This document shows, in pieces, positions 16,913 through 25,140 of a stretch of DNA of 36,609 nucleotides. The notes beneath the pieces are model-generated. The model was given only the letters and a program-made list of their open reading frames with translations, did not search any database and was not told the DNA's origin. Position 1 is the first letter of the stretch. Each line of letters opens with the position of its first letter. The stretch is from assembly GCA_002026165.1 (NCBI GenBank), contig MWOS01000197.1:1-36609 (forward strand). The letters run 5' to 3'. Both the position numbers and the translations under genes were made by a program. This DNA comes from Prochlorococcus sp. HOT208_60m_813G15 (GTDB lineage: Bacteria > Cyanobacteriota > Cyanobacteriia > PCC-6307 > Cyanobiaceae).

Positions 16913-17964
16913 TTGACAAGTTCTTCAATAACTTTTCTAAATTCTAAATGCATCTTATCTAGATTAGATATCTTGTAAGCATGTTTTCTCATTGATTGAA
17001 AATATTGTGGATTTAAATTGTTTTTATTATTTTTGTATAAATCATACTCTTTTTTGATACTAGAAACTAAACTTTTAACTTGAAAATCATGAGCTACTGT
17101 TCCATATTTTCCTATAAGCCTTTGTGCATCCGTTGTAGGAGTTGATATAACCCTTTTCCCAGAGAAAATTGCTTCAGGAATAACTAGAGGTGAGCATTCA
17201 CATAAACTAGGAATAATTAATACATCTATTTCTCTAAAAAATTTATCAACATTAGATGTATCACTTTCAATATTTACTAAATATCTTTTATTATTAGGAA
17301 TTTTTTTAGATAAAAGATCTACTCCCTTTCCTTTAATAAATATTTTTATTTCTAAATCATAAGTTTTTAAAAAATTGATATATGCGTTTATGGCATGAAT
17401 AAGATTTTTATATCTATCGTATCTTCCTAAAACTCCTAATGAAAAAGCCGTCGATGTTTGCCTTATTATAGTAGGAATTTTATGATAATTTTTTAAAAAA
17501 ATTCCATTGTAAATTACTAATGATTTTTGTTTACTAAACCCACATTTAATATGATCTTTCATACTTTCTTCATTAGGGTAGGTTACTCTTACCTTCTTGA
17601 ATCGCATTAGAAAAGATATTAAGGATCTCGAAATCTTTACAGGTAAACCTTCTAAATTTTTATTTACAACAGAGTGCATAGATATAATTTGCCCAGAGTT
17701 TGGTATCAAAAAAGATAGAATAAGGCTCATTAAGCCTCCATAATAAAGCCAACCAAATATAATTTTTTTACTATTTCTTTTTTTTATAAATAAAAACTTT
17801 AGAAAATATTTATACGTTCTTAAGTCCAGAAGTTCAACTCTAAATTGTAAATACTCATTTGATAAACTTTCAAACAAAAGATTATGAATTTTTTCCGCAC
17901 CACCAGCGCCTAACTTAGGCAAGATATGAAGGATTATTGTTTTTTTACGCAATTGTACCAACAT
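16909..17964 (-). CDS. Glycosyltransferase, GT4 family
   Basis: A retaining GT-B enzyme of 351 residues from the ATG at 17964. The N-terminus IILHILPKLGAGGAEKIHN is the classic glycine-rich acceptor/phosphate loop of GT4. LGVLGRYDRYKNLIHAI marks the start of the donor domain, and PSLCECSPLVIPEAIFSGKRV is the E-x7-E motif. I prefer the ATG at 17964 over a TTG at 17985; either way the gene overlaps the end of the asparagine-synthase-like gene by 31 or more bases, so coupling is likely. Donor sugar is unknown. Confidence 0.88.
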   Translation of the reverse strand: MLVQLRKKTIILHILPKLGAGGAEKIHNLLFESLSNEYLQFRVELLDLRTYKYFLKFLFIKKRNSKKIIFGWLYYGGLMSLILSFLIPNSGQIISMHSVVNKNLEGLPVKISRSLISFLMRFKKVRVTYPNEESMKDHIKCGFSKQKSLVIYNGIFLKNYHKIPTIIRQTSTAFSLGVLGRYDRYKNLIHAINAYINFLKTYDLEIKIFIKGKGVDLLSKKIPNNKRYLVNIESDTSNVDKFFREIDVLIIPSLCECSPLVIPEAIFSGKRVISTPTTDAQRLIGKYGTVAHDFQVKSLVSSIKKEYDLYKNNKNNLNPQYFQSMRKHAYKISNLDKMHLEFRKVIEELVK

Positions 17965-19832
17965 CCTAATGTTATAAAAGGCCAAATAGAATTAGAGACT
18001 CTTTCCCCAGAGTGAAGATCTATGATTAATTGATCTAAATAAGCATTTATTTCATCTGATTCTATAAGAAGCTTTGCATCTTTTATCTTTTCATTCATCC
18101 AAATATTCAAACTATTTCTCAACCAATTATCTAATGGTAAGGAAAATCCTTGCTTTGCCCTGTTAACAAATTTACTACCCATATGTTTTTCGAGTAAATT
18201 TCTTGAGATACTTTTTGTTTTAAAATTATGCATGTGAATTTTATAATCTAAACCTAGGGCAAATGATGCAAGATCAGGATGAAGGAAAGGAAGTCTTACC
18301 TCTACAGATGATGCCATACTTGCGGAGTCTGTTTTAACAAGAGTATCTTCATACATATAATTTGCAATATCTGATGCTCTAAAAAAGTTCATTTCTGAAT
18401 GATGTAGTTTCTCAAATACCGATTTTATTTCTTTTTTTTCGTATTCATTTGTATTGAAAATTTGATTTTGTTTTGTAAGATTTTCAAATATTTCATGAGG
18501 GGTTATTAAATGAAATCCATTTTCAATACTTTTTCTTAATTTATATCTTATGTTTGGTGATAAATTTATACTTTCAATATTTATTATTTTCTCTAAAATT
18601 TTAACTGCGTATTTTCTAATAAAATAGGGAAATCTATTTAGCCAGATAGACATCCTAAGATATCTATATCTTTCATATCCAAAAAATAACTCATCTCCAC
18701 CATCGCCTGCAAATACAACTTTGTGATTTTTTGATTTAATTTTTTTAAATATAAACGCACTTGGCACAAGACTTGAATCTCCAAAGGGTTCATCAATAAT
18801 ATCAATATAGTTATCCATTATGTCTGTTAAGTCTTCAGGCCTAATAAGATATTCATTATGGTTGGATTTTATATAAGAAGAAACTTGCTTAGCATATTTA
18901 GATTCATCATATTCTTGATCAGGAAATGAAACAGTAAAAGTATCAAGTTTTGATGAATAATTTTTTGCTAAATAAATACTTATAAGTGAAGAATCTATCC
19001 CTCCTGAAAGAAGACAACTAACTTTCTGATTAGAGGGAATCATCTCATTGATGGTTCTAGAAATTATTTTTTCAAATTCTTCTACATACTTATCATTTGA
19101 TTTAATTAAAAATATTTTTTTTGGAGAATATCCTTGATTGCCATTTTTTATTGAATTGTGCATATATGATTCAATATCGATATTTAGCTTTGAATCTATT
19201 TTCATTATTGATCCAGGACCTAACCTTTTGATATTTGGGAAAATAGTATCAGGAAAGTTGTTCCTAACTTTTAACAAACTTTTTTCAAGACTTTGTATAT
19301 CTGGAGCTTTGTTTAGATAATTAGCAATTGGAAGTAATCTTGAACAAAATATAAATTGTTCTCGATCTATAAAATAGTAAAGAGGTTTTTCCGCAAAATT
19401 ATCATTGGCTATAGTTAGTTGCTTTTTTTTGTGATCATATATAGCAACAACAAAAGTACCTTTAGAATATTTTTTAATTGTTTCTTCAATTCCATAAAAA
19501 GAAATACTTTCAATAAATGTTCTTGTATCTGAGTCGTATTTTTTTTCTTCTTTAGAATAATTATTAGAAATTAAATCATTATTTAATTTTTTATAATTAT
19601 AGATTTCTCCATTGAAAACTAATGTATATCTTTTGCAAAATGATTGCATTGGTTGTTTGCCAGAATTTTGCCCAACAATTGATAACCTTGCATGACCTAA
19701 TAGTGAACTTTTACTTGATTCCATATAGCTAAATTCATCAGGGCCTCTTTTAGATAAATAATGCTTAGCATATTCAACAAATTTATTTCTATTTTTATTC
19801 CGTGGGCCAAAAATTCCAAATATTCCACACAT
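17934..19832 (-). CDS. Asparagine synthase-like glutamine amidotransferase (AsnB/WbpS-type)
   Basis: A 632-residue two-domain enzyme. The N-terminal Ntn domain starts MCGIFGIFG, where Cys2 after Met removal is the glutaminase nucleophile, with RGPDEFSY (29-36), GHARLSIVG (46-54) and FNGEIYNYKKL (73-83) all in place. The synthetase domain has the ATP pyrophosphatase P-loop CLLSGGIDSSLIS (273-285), FGDSSLVPSAFIF, AGDGGDELFFGYERY and RLPFLHP. The fold amidates a carboxylate using glutamine and ATP. In O-antigen clusters such proteins are thought to amidate uronic acids or take part in amino-sugar synthesis rather than make asparagine. The uronic-acid dehydrogenases at 26163 and 28708 make an amidated uronic acid plausible here. 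It lies two bases after the fucosyltransferase gene. Confidence 0.9.
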   Translation of the reverse strand: MCGIFGIFGPRNKNRNKFVEYAKHYLSKRGPDEFSYMESSKSSLLGHARLSIVGQNSGKQPMQSFCKRYTLVFNGEIYNYKKLNNDLISNNYSKEEKKYDSDTRTFIESISFYGIEETIKKYSKGTFVVAIYDHKKKQLTIANDNFAEKPLYYFIDREQFIFCSRLLPIANYLNKAPDIQSLEKSLLKVRNNFPDTIFPNIKRLGPGSIMKIDSKLNIDIESYMHNSIKNGNQGYSPKKIFLIKSNDKYVEEFEKIISRTINEMIPSNQKVSCLLSGGIDSSLISIYLAKNYSSKLDTFTVSFPDQEYDESKYAKQVSSYIKSNHNEYLIRPEDLTDIMDNYIDIIDEPFGDSSLVPSAFIFKKIKSKNHKVVFAGDGGDELFFGYERYRYLRMSIWLNRFPYFIRKYAVKILEKIINIESINLSPNIRYKLRKSIENGFHLITPHEIFENLTKQNQIFNTNEYEKKEIKSVFEKLHHSEMNFFRASDIANYMYEDTLVKTDSASMASSVEVRLPFLHPDLASFALGLDYKIHMHNFKTKSISRNLLEKHMGSKFVNRAKQGFSLPLDNWLRNSLNIWMNEKIKDAKLLIESDEINAYLDQLIIDLHSGERVSNSIWPFITLGCWYNCVKKQ

Positions 19833-19834
19833 AA

Positions 19835-20743
19835 TTAAATCCAGTTAAATCGATCAGTTTTTATTGGGAAATCTGTCCATGGATGAATATAGCCTTTATA
19901 AAGCCATTTATTTGTTGGGGCAATTACTTTTGAATTTTTAAATATTGAGGCAAAGTAACCTATCCACCATGAAAAAGTACTATTACTTAATAAGATGGTA
20001 GGAAAAGTACTTAAGAAAAAAATTAACTCATCAACTTCCATGTTTTCTGTAAGAGGTCTTAAGTCTATAATTTTATATTCTCGTAGATTTTCCATTTTTA
20101 AAATTTTCAAAATAGATTTAAGTGATAACTGACTATCAGTTGATATATAAATAGTATTAATATTTTTTGGTATCTCGTTATTTAAACACTCTCTGAAAAA
20201 TTTAGGATTTATACTTTCTTTTATTGAAAACCCATCATTAGGATAGTACCTAAAATGTATTAACACAGAGTTTTTTTTTGGATAAAAAGGAAATGAATTT
20301 TTGTAGATACTATAAATTTCATTAAAGTTTTCCTTGTTAATTATCTCATCAACATATTTATAATTTTGGAAATATCCATTTATAGAATATGAAATAGGAG
20401 TATGAAAAGTAAAATCATATATATTATTCGGGAGATCTATATAATTTTTCTTAAACAAGAAACTTAATTTTGTAAATATTCTATTAATAATACTAAAAAG
20501 TCCATTGGAAAATTTAATCTTTTTGTAGTATTTTTCGGTGAGTATTAGTTCACAGGTATTTTTTAATTTGTAATACTTTTTTTTGCAATTTATATTATTT
20601 GCAAAAATATTACTATTACAGTCAATGCATAATTTATCTTTATTGTATATTTCAGATAAAAAGATTCCTGCGCATATTTGGAACAATTGATTCCCAAAAC
20701 CACCTTGAATTCTTTGGTATGCTAAATTATTAACACAAAACAT
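19835..20743 (-). CDS. GT11-type alpha-1,2-fucosyltransferase-like protein
   Basis: A 302-residue protein with the GT11 hallmark QGGFGNQLFQ (13-22), a donor-binding motif VLIHFRYYPNDGF in the place of the usual H-x-R-R-x-D-Y block, and LLSNSTFSWWIGYFAS near the C-terminus, the third conserved block. The family transfers L-fucose from GDP-fucose; the GDP-fucose genes are present at 30465-34366. The second Arg and the Asp of the H-x-R-R-x-D block are not standard, so donor specificity could differ. It heads the nine-gene minus-strand run. Its ATG lies only six bases from the GTG start of the plus-strand gene at 20750, so its promoter must sit within that gene. Confidence 0.85.
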   Translation of the reverse strand: MFCVNNLAYQRIQGGFGNQLFQICAGIFLSEIYNKDKLCIDCNSNIFANNINCKKKYYKLKNTCELILTEKYYKKIKFSNGLFSIINRIFTKLSFLFKKNYIDLPNNIYDFTFHTPISYSINGYFQNYKYVDEIINKENFNEIYSIYKNSFPFYPKKNSVLIHFRYYPNDGFSIKESINPKFFRECLNNEIPKNINTIYISTDSQLSLKSILKILKMENLREYKIIDLRPLTENMEVDELIFFLSTFPTILLSNSTFSWWIGYFASIFKNSKVIAPTNKWLYKGYIHPWTDFPIKTDRFNWI

Positions 20744-20749
20744 TTTAAT

Positions 20750-21547
20750 GTGATTTGTTTCTTAATAACAATTTTTAGGTTAATAAAATCTTCTAAAAAT
20801 ATAATTAAAGGTATACCATATAAATTGTTTTTAATTATTTGTTTATTAAAAAACTTAAGATCTTTTAGAAAAAAATTAGTCTTAAATAAAAACATTAAAA
20901 TAATCCCCAAAGGTAAAAACATATATCTTTCTAACTCTTGTTTAAATCCCTTTGATAGTAATAAATATATAAATCATAATAAAGAATTTTCATCAAATTC
21001 TCGTTTCAGGGAAACGTTCAATGCTATAGAATCTATTCGGAAAATTGATAAAAATTCGTATATTCTTTTTATAGAAAATTCCAAAATAGATTTAGATAAG
21101 GAAATTGAGATCAAAAAAAATGTAGATATATATATAAATATAAGGAAATTTCAATCAGTCAAAGAATCAAGAAAATCAAATAATAAAGGGGTACCTGCCT
21201 TAGTAACTATAATTTTTGGATTAGAGCTATTATCAGTGATTAATAAATTTAGAAATAACTTTAATATAATACCTTCAAGATATAAAATTTCCGCAAATCT
21301 CTTCACGACTATTAAGGAAAAAGGTGTTTATTTAAAGTTTGATAGTAAAAATTTTATACACCTTACCCAAAGAATGGTTTTTGTAAAAAGAGATATTTAT
21401 AAATTTAGACTTTTGGTCTTATTATTTTTGTGTTGTTCCAACATTTCTCTTGAAAATATTATTGGATTATTTCTTTCCCCAATTAAAAGAATATCCTATC
21501 TTGGTATAGAGGGATATATAAATGGGAAAAACTATTCTCATGAATAA
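20750..21547 (+). CDS. Unrecognised protein of a polysaccharide locus
   Basis: I do not recognise this 265-residue protein. It starts with GTG and has no internal ATG before residue 209. Visible features are a basic, hydrophobic N-terminus (about 1-37), a middle part with YILFIENSKIDLDKEIE and VDIYINIRK, then SNNKGVPALVTIIFGLELLS, and a hydrophobic patch FRLLVLLFLCCSNISL near 218-233 followed by YLGIEGYINGKNYSHE. The mixture of a Rossmann-like strand pattern and a loop N-K-G-x-P could suit a glycosyltransferase, but no signature is convincing. It overlaps the polymerase-like gene by 26 bases, so the pair is probably cotranscribed. Its start faces the fucosyltransferase start at six bases. Confidence 0.6.
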   Translation: MICFLITIFRLIKSSKNIIKGIPYKLFLIICLLKNLRSFRKKLVLNKNIKIIPKGKNIYLSNSCLNPFDSNKYINHNKEFSSNSRFRETFNAIESIRKIDKNSYILFIENSKIDLDKEIEIKKNVDIYINIRKFQSVKESRKSNNKGVPALVTIIFGLELLSVINKFRNNFNIIPSRYKISANLFTTIKEKGVYLKFDSKNFIHLTQRMVFVKRDIYKFRLLVLLFLCCSNISLENIIGLFLSPIKRISYLGIEGYINGKNYSHE

Positions 21548-22520
21548 TAGATTTAGTTCATCAAAGATAACTAATATATTAGTCTTCCTTTGTTTAAATT
21601 ACATCGCAGTAAATTTACTTAAAAATTTTGTATTAGCAAATGATATTCCTTATTATCTTGACTTTTATGATGCTTCAACATTAGCTAATTTATCAATAAT
21701 AAACTTATTTAATGAATATATTTGGAAAAATTTACTATTCATTTTAAATAGTCTAGGTTTAAAAGGTGAATTTGTCTTTAGTTCTTTAAGTTATTTTATT
21801 TATACATTTTTTTCATATTATGTTTTTAAGTCAATTAAAAACTTTTTTAAATGCAAAAATAATCTAGAACTTTATTTTCTTTATATTATTAGTATATTAT
21901 TCGTGGCTTTGCCACAAACTATTGTCCCAGTTTTTAATCAAGTTAGAAATGGATTGGCTATTACAATAATAATTCCTGCATTAATAAATAATTTTAGTTT
22001 TTTAAATACTCTATTTTTAATATTAATTTCTAGCTTATTGCATAAGTCATCTTTCTTTTTTTTAGTTCCATTAATAACATTTTATTCAGGTAGGAAAATT
22101 GTATCTATAAAAAATAATAGAAAAATTAGTAGATATTTAATTATTTTATTCCCCTCATTATTTTTTTTATTTTCGCTGATATTTTATTTACTTTGGGAAA
22201 ATGTTGGAATGCTTGATTATTATATAGATCTTGGCACTTCATTAAACAACTTCAAAGGCATATTTGTTTTCTTCGCACTTTTATTATTGATTTTTAAGAC
22301 TAATGGATTATTCAAAGAAAACTCATTAATAACACATTGTCTTTTATTTATAAATATTCTTTATTTCTTTACAGTATTTTCTGGCAGGTTATATACAGCT
22401 GTAAATATACCAGTTTTATTTTTTATATTTAAAAATAAAAATAAGGAAATAATATATCTTTATATCCTTCTTATTGTTTTTAAATCATTATTTGAAATAA
22501 AATATGCTTACTTACTATGA
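21522..22520 (+). CDS. EpsG-like / Wzy-like polysaccharide polymerase
   Basis: A 332-residue membrane protein with about nine or ten hydrophobic segments. Between them are FNQVRNGLAITIIIPAL and SSLLHKSSFFFLVPLI, the R-x-x-x-A and H-K-S/H-x-S motifs seen in EpsG-family and related Wzy polymerases, which join lipid-linked repeat units on the outer face of the membrane. Length fits EpsG (about 340-370). I use the ATG at 21522 because GAGGG lies nine bases upstream; an ATG at 21540 is the alternative. It ends three bases from the stop of the convergent ABC transporter gene. Assignment is by membrane topology and two short motifs, so an acceptor-specific transferase of similar shape is not excluded. 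Confidence 0.72.
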   Translation: MGKTILMNNRFSSSKITNILVFLCLNYIAVNLLKNFVLANDIPYYLDFYDASTLANLSIINLFNEYIWKNLLFILNSLGLKGEFVFSSLSYFIYTFFSYYVFKSIKNFFKCKNNLELYFLYIISILFVALPQTIVPVFNQVRNGLAITIIIPALINNFSFLNTLFLILISSLLHKSSFFFLVPLITFYSGRKIVSIKNNRKISRYLIILFPSLFFLFSLIFYLLWENVGMLDYYIDLGTSLNNFKGIFVFFALLLLIFKTNGLFKENSLITHCLLFINILYFFTVFSGRLYTAVNIPVLFFIFKNKNKEIIYLYILLIVFKSLFEIKYAYLL

Positions 22521-22523
22521 ATA

Positions 22524-24242
22524 CTATTTAAGTTTAATTACTTTGTCATGATATTTACTTAACTCTACATTATGAGTAATTGTTATAACAATAAGAAACT
22601 TAGAAAGTGATTTTAATAAAGATGAAAACTGAATCATAGAATCTCTATCCATAGCACTTGTAGGTTCATCAAGAATTAATATCTCAGGTTTTGAAATTAG
22701 TGCTCTCAGAATTGCAATTTTTTGGATCTGGCCACCGCTTAGATTGTCAACTTCTTTTCTATAAACAGTATCAATTCCATTTGGAAGACTTTTAAAAAGA
22801 TCTTCTAAATTTAATATCTTGCTCATCTGAAATATATGACTTAAGGATTCTTTTGTAATTAGATGCTTTCTTGCAAAATAAATATTATCTTTAATACTGG
22901 AAGTTAATAACGCGGTTTTTTGTGGAACCAGTGAGATCCTATCTTTTATTTCTCTTTTTTTAAGTTCGTAAGTTTTATTGTTACTGCAAGTTATATAAAT
23001 CTCTCCCTTAGAAAACATTTCTTGGCCAAGAATTATTTTTAATAATGTTGTTTTGCCCGCACCACTAGGTCCAACTATTGCGGTTGATTGTCCATATGAG
23101 AATATACAAGATAAATTATCAAATGTTTTTGACTTTGAATTTTTGTATTTATGAGACAAGTTTTTAATAATTAATGAATTTATTTTTGCTGATTTAGGAA
23201 TAGGTTTTTTCTTCAATATTCCAAATTTATTTTCTCTAAATGTTATTGTATGAAATAGTTCTGATAAAGCAGGGGTCGACGTTTGAATTAAAGTTAATGA
23301 GGAATATATTATTTGAATTGAAGGTATTAGTTTAAGTCCAAAAATTCCAATTGCAGCAATAGATGAAATGTAAGATAAGTCATTTGATTCTTGGCTTTTT
23401 GCATTTATAATTAATAAAAATAAAATAGTTCCTAGTGATATCGTCTCTATTAAATATCTAGGAAATGTCGCTATAAACTGAGAATTAGCAAGTGCTAATC
23501 TCATTCTAGAATCGTATTTTTGGACTTCATTTGAAAAAATATCTTGTACGTTGTAAATATTGATTTCTTGTTTAAGCTTTAAAGTATCATCTAGAACTTC
23601 AGATAAATTATTTGATGCTTTAACAAATCGATAGCCAAATTTTTTGATAAGTTTTTTACTTGAAAAGTAAATAAATGCATAGAAAAAAATGATTATTAAA
23701 GCAAAATATATGAATAAAATTTTTGTTTCTAAAATTAAGATAATTATTATTAAAGCTGACACTATACTTGATGAAATTAGTTGTAATAAGTTGATGAAAA
23801 CTCCGCTTATAACTTGATTTATTTTTGCTAAAATAATTGATTTAACTTTTGCATCTTCATTCTCATTAAATTTAATATTATTATCAGATGTGGCATTTCT
23901 ATAAACTGATTTGCTACTTTTAATACCTATGTTTGCTGCAAATGATTGCGTTAGATAAATAGAATAACTTCTAATAACACCAGAAAAAATAACAAAAATT
24001 AGAATTGAAAATAAAATAAAACTTGAGTTGTTTTCGTAGGCCGGTAATAATAAATGTAGATTTTCAAAAAAAGAATTACTTTTCTGACCATTAGATATTA
24101 TTGAGTATATGTAAGAAAATACAAATGCAATAGTTGAAATTTCAAATAATGCAGATATGAAAAATGTGAAAATTACAAATAAGAATTCCTTGTAGGAATT
24201 GGTTTTTAAAAGTAAAAAATGTGCAGTTTTTAAACTATTCAA
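22524..24242 (-). CDS. ABC transporter, fused membrane and ATPase domains (PglK/MsbA-like)
   Basis: A 572-residue half-transporter that would work as a homodimer. Residues 1-320 hold about six membrane helices. The ATPase domain shows Walker A IVGPSGAGKTTLLK (389-402), a Q-loop LVPQKTALL, the signature NLSGGQIQK (500-508), Walker B ILILDEPTSAMD (521-532) and a switch His in ITITHNVEL. No peptidase or substrate-binding domain is fused. In a glycan cluster without a visible Wzx, this architecture suggests a flippase for lipid-linked oligosaccharides like PglK, though lipid or peptide export is possible. Its start overlaps the end of the NeuD-type gene by eight bases. Confidence 0.88.
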   Translation of the reverse strand: MNSLKTAHFLLLKTNSYKEFLFVIFTFFISALFEISTIAFVFSYIYSIISNGQKSNSFFENLHLLLPAYENNSSFILFSILIFVIFSGVIRSYSIYLTQSFAANIGIKSSKSVYRNATSDNNIKFNENEDAKVKSIILAKINQVISGVFINLLQLISSSIVSALIIIILILETKILFIYFALIIIFFYAFIYFSSKKLIKKFGYRFVKASNNLSEVLDDTLKLKQEINIYNVQDIFSNEVQKYDSRMRLALANSQFIATFPRYLIETISLGTILFLLIINAKSQESNDLSYISSIAAIGIFGLKLIPSIQIIYSSLTLIQTSTPALSELFHTITFRENKFGILKKKPIPKSAKINSLIIKNLSHKYKNSKSKTFDNLSCIFSYGQSTAIVGPSGAGKTTLLKIILGQEMFSKGEIYITCSNNKTYELKKREIKDRISLVPQKTALLTSSIKDNIYFARKHLITKESLSHIFQMSKILNLEDLFKSLPNGIDTVYRKEVDNLSGGQIQKIAILRALISKPEILILDEPTSAMDRDSMIQFSSLLKSLSKFLIVITITHNVELSKYHDKVIKLK

Positions 24243-24684
24243 TTGATTTAATTACTTTTGAGGGAGATCCAAAAGAAATGCAGTTGGAACCAACATCTTT
24301 TGTTACTACAGAACCTGCTCCAACTATTGTATTTGATCCAATATTTATGTTTGGGAGAATTGTAGAACCAGCCCCAATAAAACTCATTTCCCCAATTGAG
24401 ACTGAACCACAAATCGTAACTCCTGGAGCAACGTGAGAAAAAGAACCAATCTCAGAGTCATGTTCGACAATAGAACCACTATTAATTATAACACCTTCTT
24501 TGAGAATGACATTTCCAGCGATTGTACTATTGAGTAAAACTTGGACACCCTGAGATAAATGAGAAGTATTAGCAACTACTGCAGATTTTGATACGTATTT
24601 TTCAATAGAAAATTTATTTTTTTTTACTTTTTCAAAAAGATATTTTCTGTCTTTGGAACTTGCGCCTCCCACGCCTAAAATCAT
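24235..24684 (-). CDS. NeuD-type sugar O/N-acyltransferase (left-handed beta-helix), main open frame
   Basis: This frame codes for the hexapeptide-repeat part of a NeuD/PglD-like acyltransferase: repeats such as VLLNSTIAGNVILKEG, VIINSGSIVEHDSEIGSF, HVAPGVTICGSVSIGEM and IVGAGSVVTKDV follow the [LIV]-G-x-x-x-x pattern. H74, in VEHDSEIG, is the catalytic His known from PglD/NeuD, counting from the ATG at 24684. The protein lacks the Rossmann-like N-terminus of the family; that part is encoded just upstream in another frame (24812-24886 and the stretch to 24685). The gene would read through if the poly(A) tract at 24815-24821 had six A rather than seven, giving about 216 residues, the normal family length. 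Likely role: acetylation of an amino-sugar nucleotide. Confidence 0.85.
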   Translation of the reverse strand: MILGVGGASSKDRKYLFEKVKKNKFSIEKYVSKSAVVANTSHLSQGVQVLLNSTIAGNVILKEGVIINSGSIVEHDSEIGSFSHVAPGVTICGSVSIGEMSFIGAGSTILPNINIGSNTIVGAGSVVTKDVGSNCISFGSPSKVIKSIE

Positions 24685-24811
24685 CTGTATATTTTCTTTT
24701 TGAGGATAATTTTTATTTACTTCACTAATATTTTTATAAATTGGAATATTTTTTATATTACTTTTTATTATCTTTTTATCCCGATCGATGAAACAAATAA
24801 TATCTAAGCCA

Positions 24812-24886
24812 TCATTTTTTTAGATTATAAAATAAAGCCTTACCATGTCCCCTAGCTCCATAAATAATATATTTTTTGTTTTGCAT
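24812..24886 (-). pseudogene. Out-of-frame N-terminal piece of the NeuD-type acyltransferase
   Basis: An ATG at 24886, preceded by AAGGAT (a good ribosome binding site), opens MQNKKYIIYGARGHGKALFY, the conserved nucleotide-sugar-binding start of NeuD/PglD proteins (usual consensus I-x-GAGGHG). It meets TGA after 24 codons, right behind a run of seven A. In the neighbouring frame the sequence continues NDGLDIICFIDRDKK and then NIPIYKNISEVNK up to the main frame at 24684, exactly the expected family sequence. One extra A in the tract at 24815-24821 explains everything. Confidence 0.8.
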
Positions 24887-25140
24887 TAAAAATATCCTTA
24901 ATAAGTAATTAATAATTTTAAAAAGATAAGATTATTCAATTATTAATTTAAACGTCATGAGATAATTATATGAAAGTATTTCTGATTTAAAGTTTAATTA
25001 TTATATAAGGTTAAATTATTTTATAATTTTAAAATTAATACTTCTGAAAATCCTTAAAAATAATTTTTTTATTTTAGATTTCATAGAGTGTGGATTTGAT
25101 TAGTTAATCATGTATATTAATTAATAATTAAAATCAATTA
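24887..25140. other. Divergent intergenic region
   Basis: This 254-base AT-rich gap separates the minus-strand acyltransferase unit from the plus-strand nucleotide-sugar genes, so promoters for both directions should lie here. I see no well-spaced -35/-10 pair, no RNA gene and no further open frame. Confidence 0.5.

Noticed and set aside
20722..20922. 66-codon minus-strand open frame starting upstream of the fucosyltransferase
   Set aside because: It lies antisense within the plus-strand gene and overlaps the start of the fucosyltransferase in another frame; composition is low-complexity and no motif is present.
24815..24821. Programmed -1 ribosomal frameshift on A-AAA-AAA in the NeuD-type gene
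   Set aside because: The heptamer is in register for a -1 shift, but that frame ends at a TAG within four codons. Joining the halves needs a +1 shift or one base fewer, so classic -1 slippage does not explain it.
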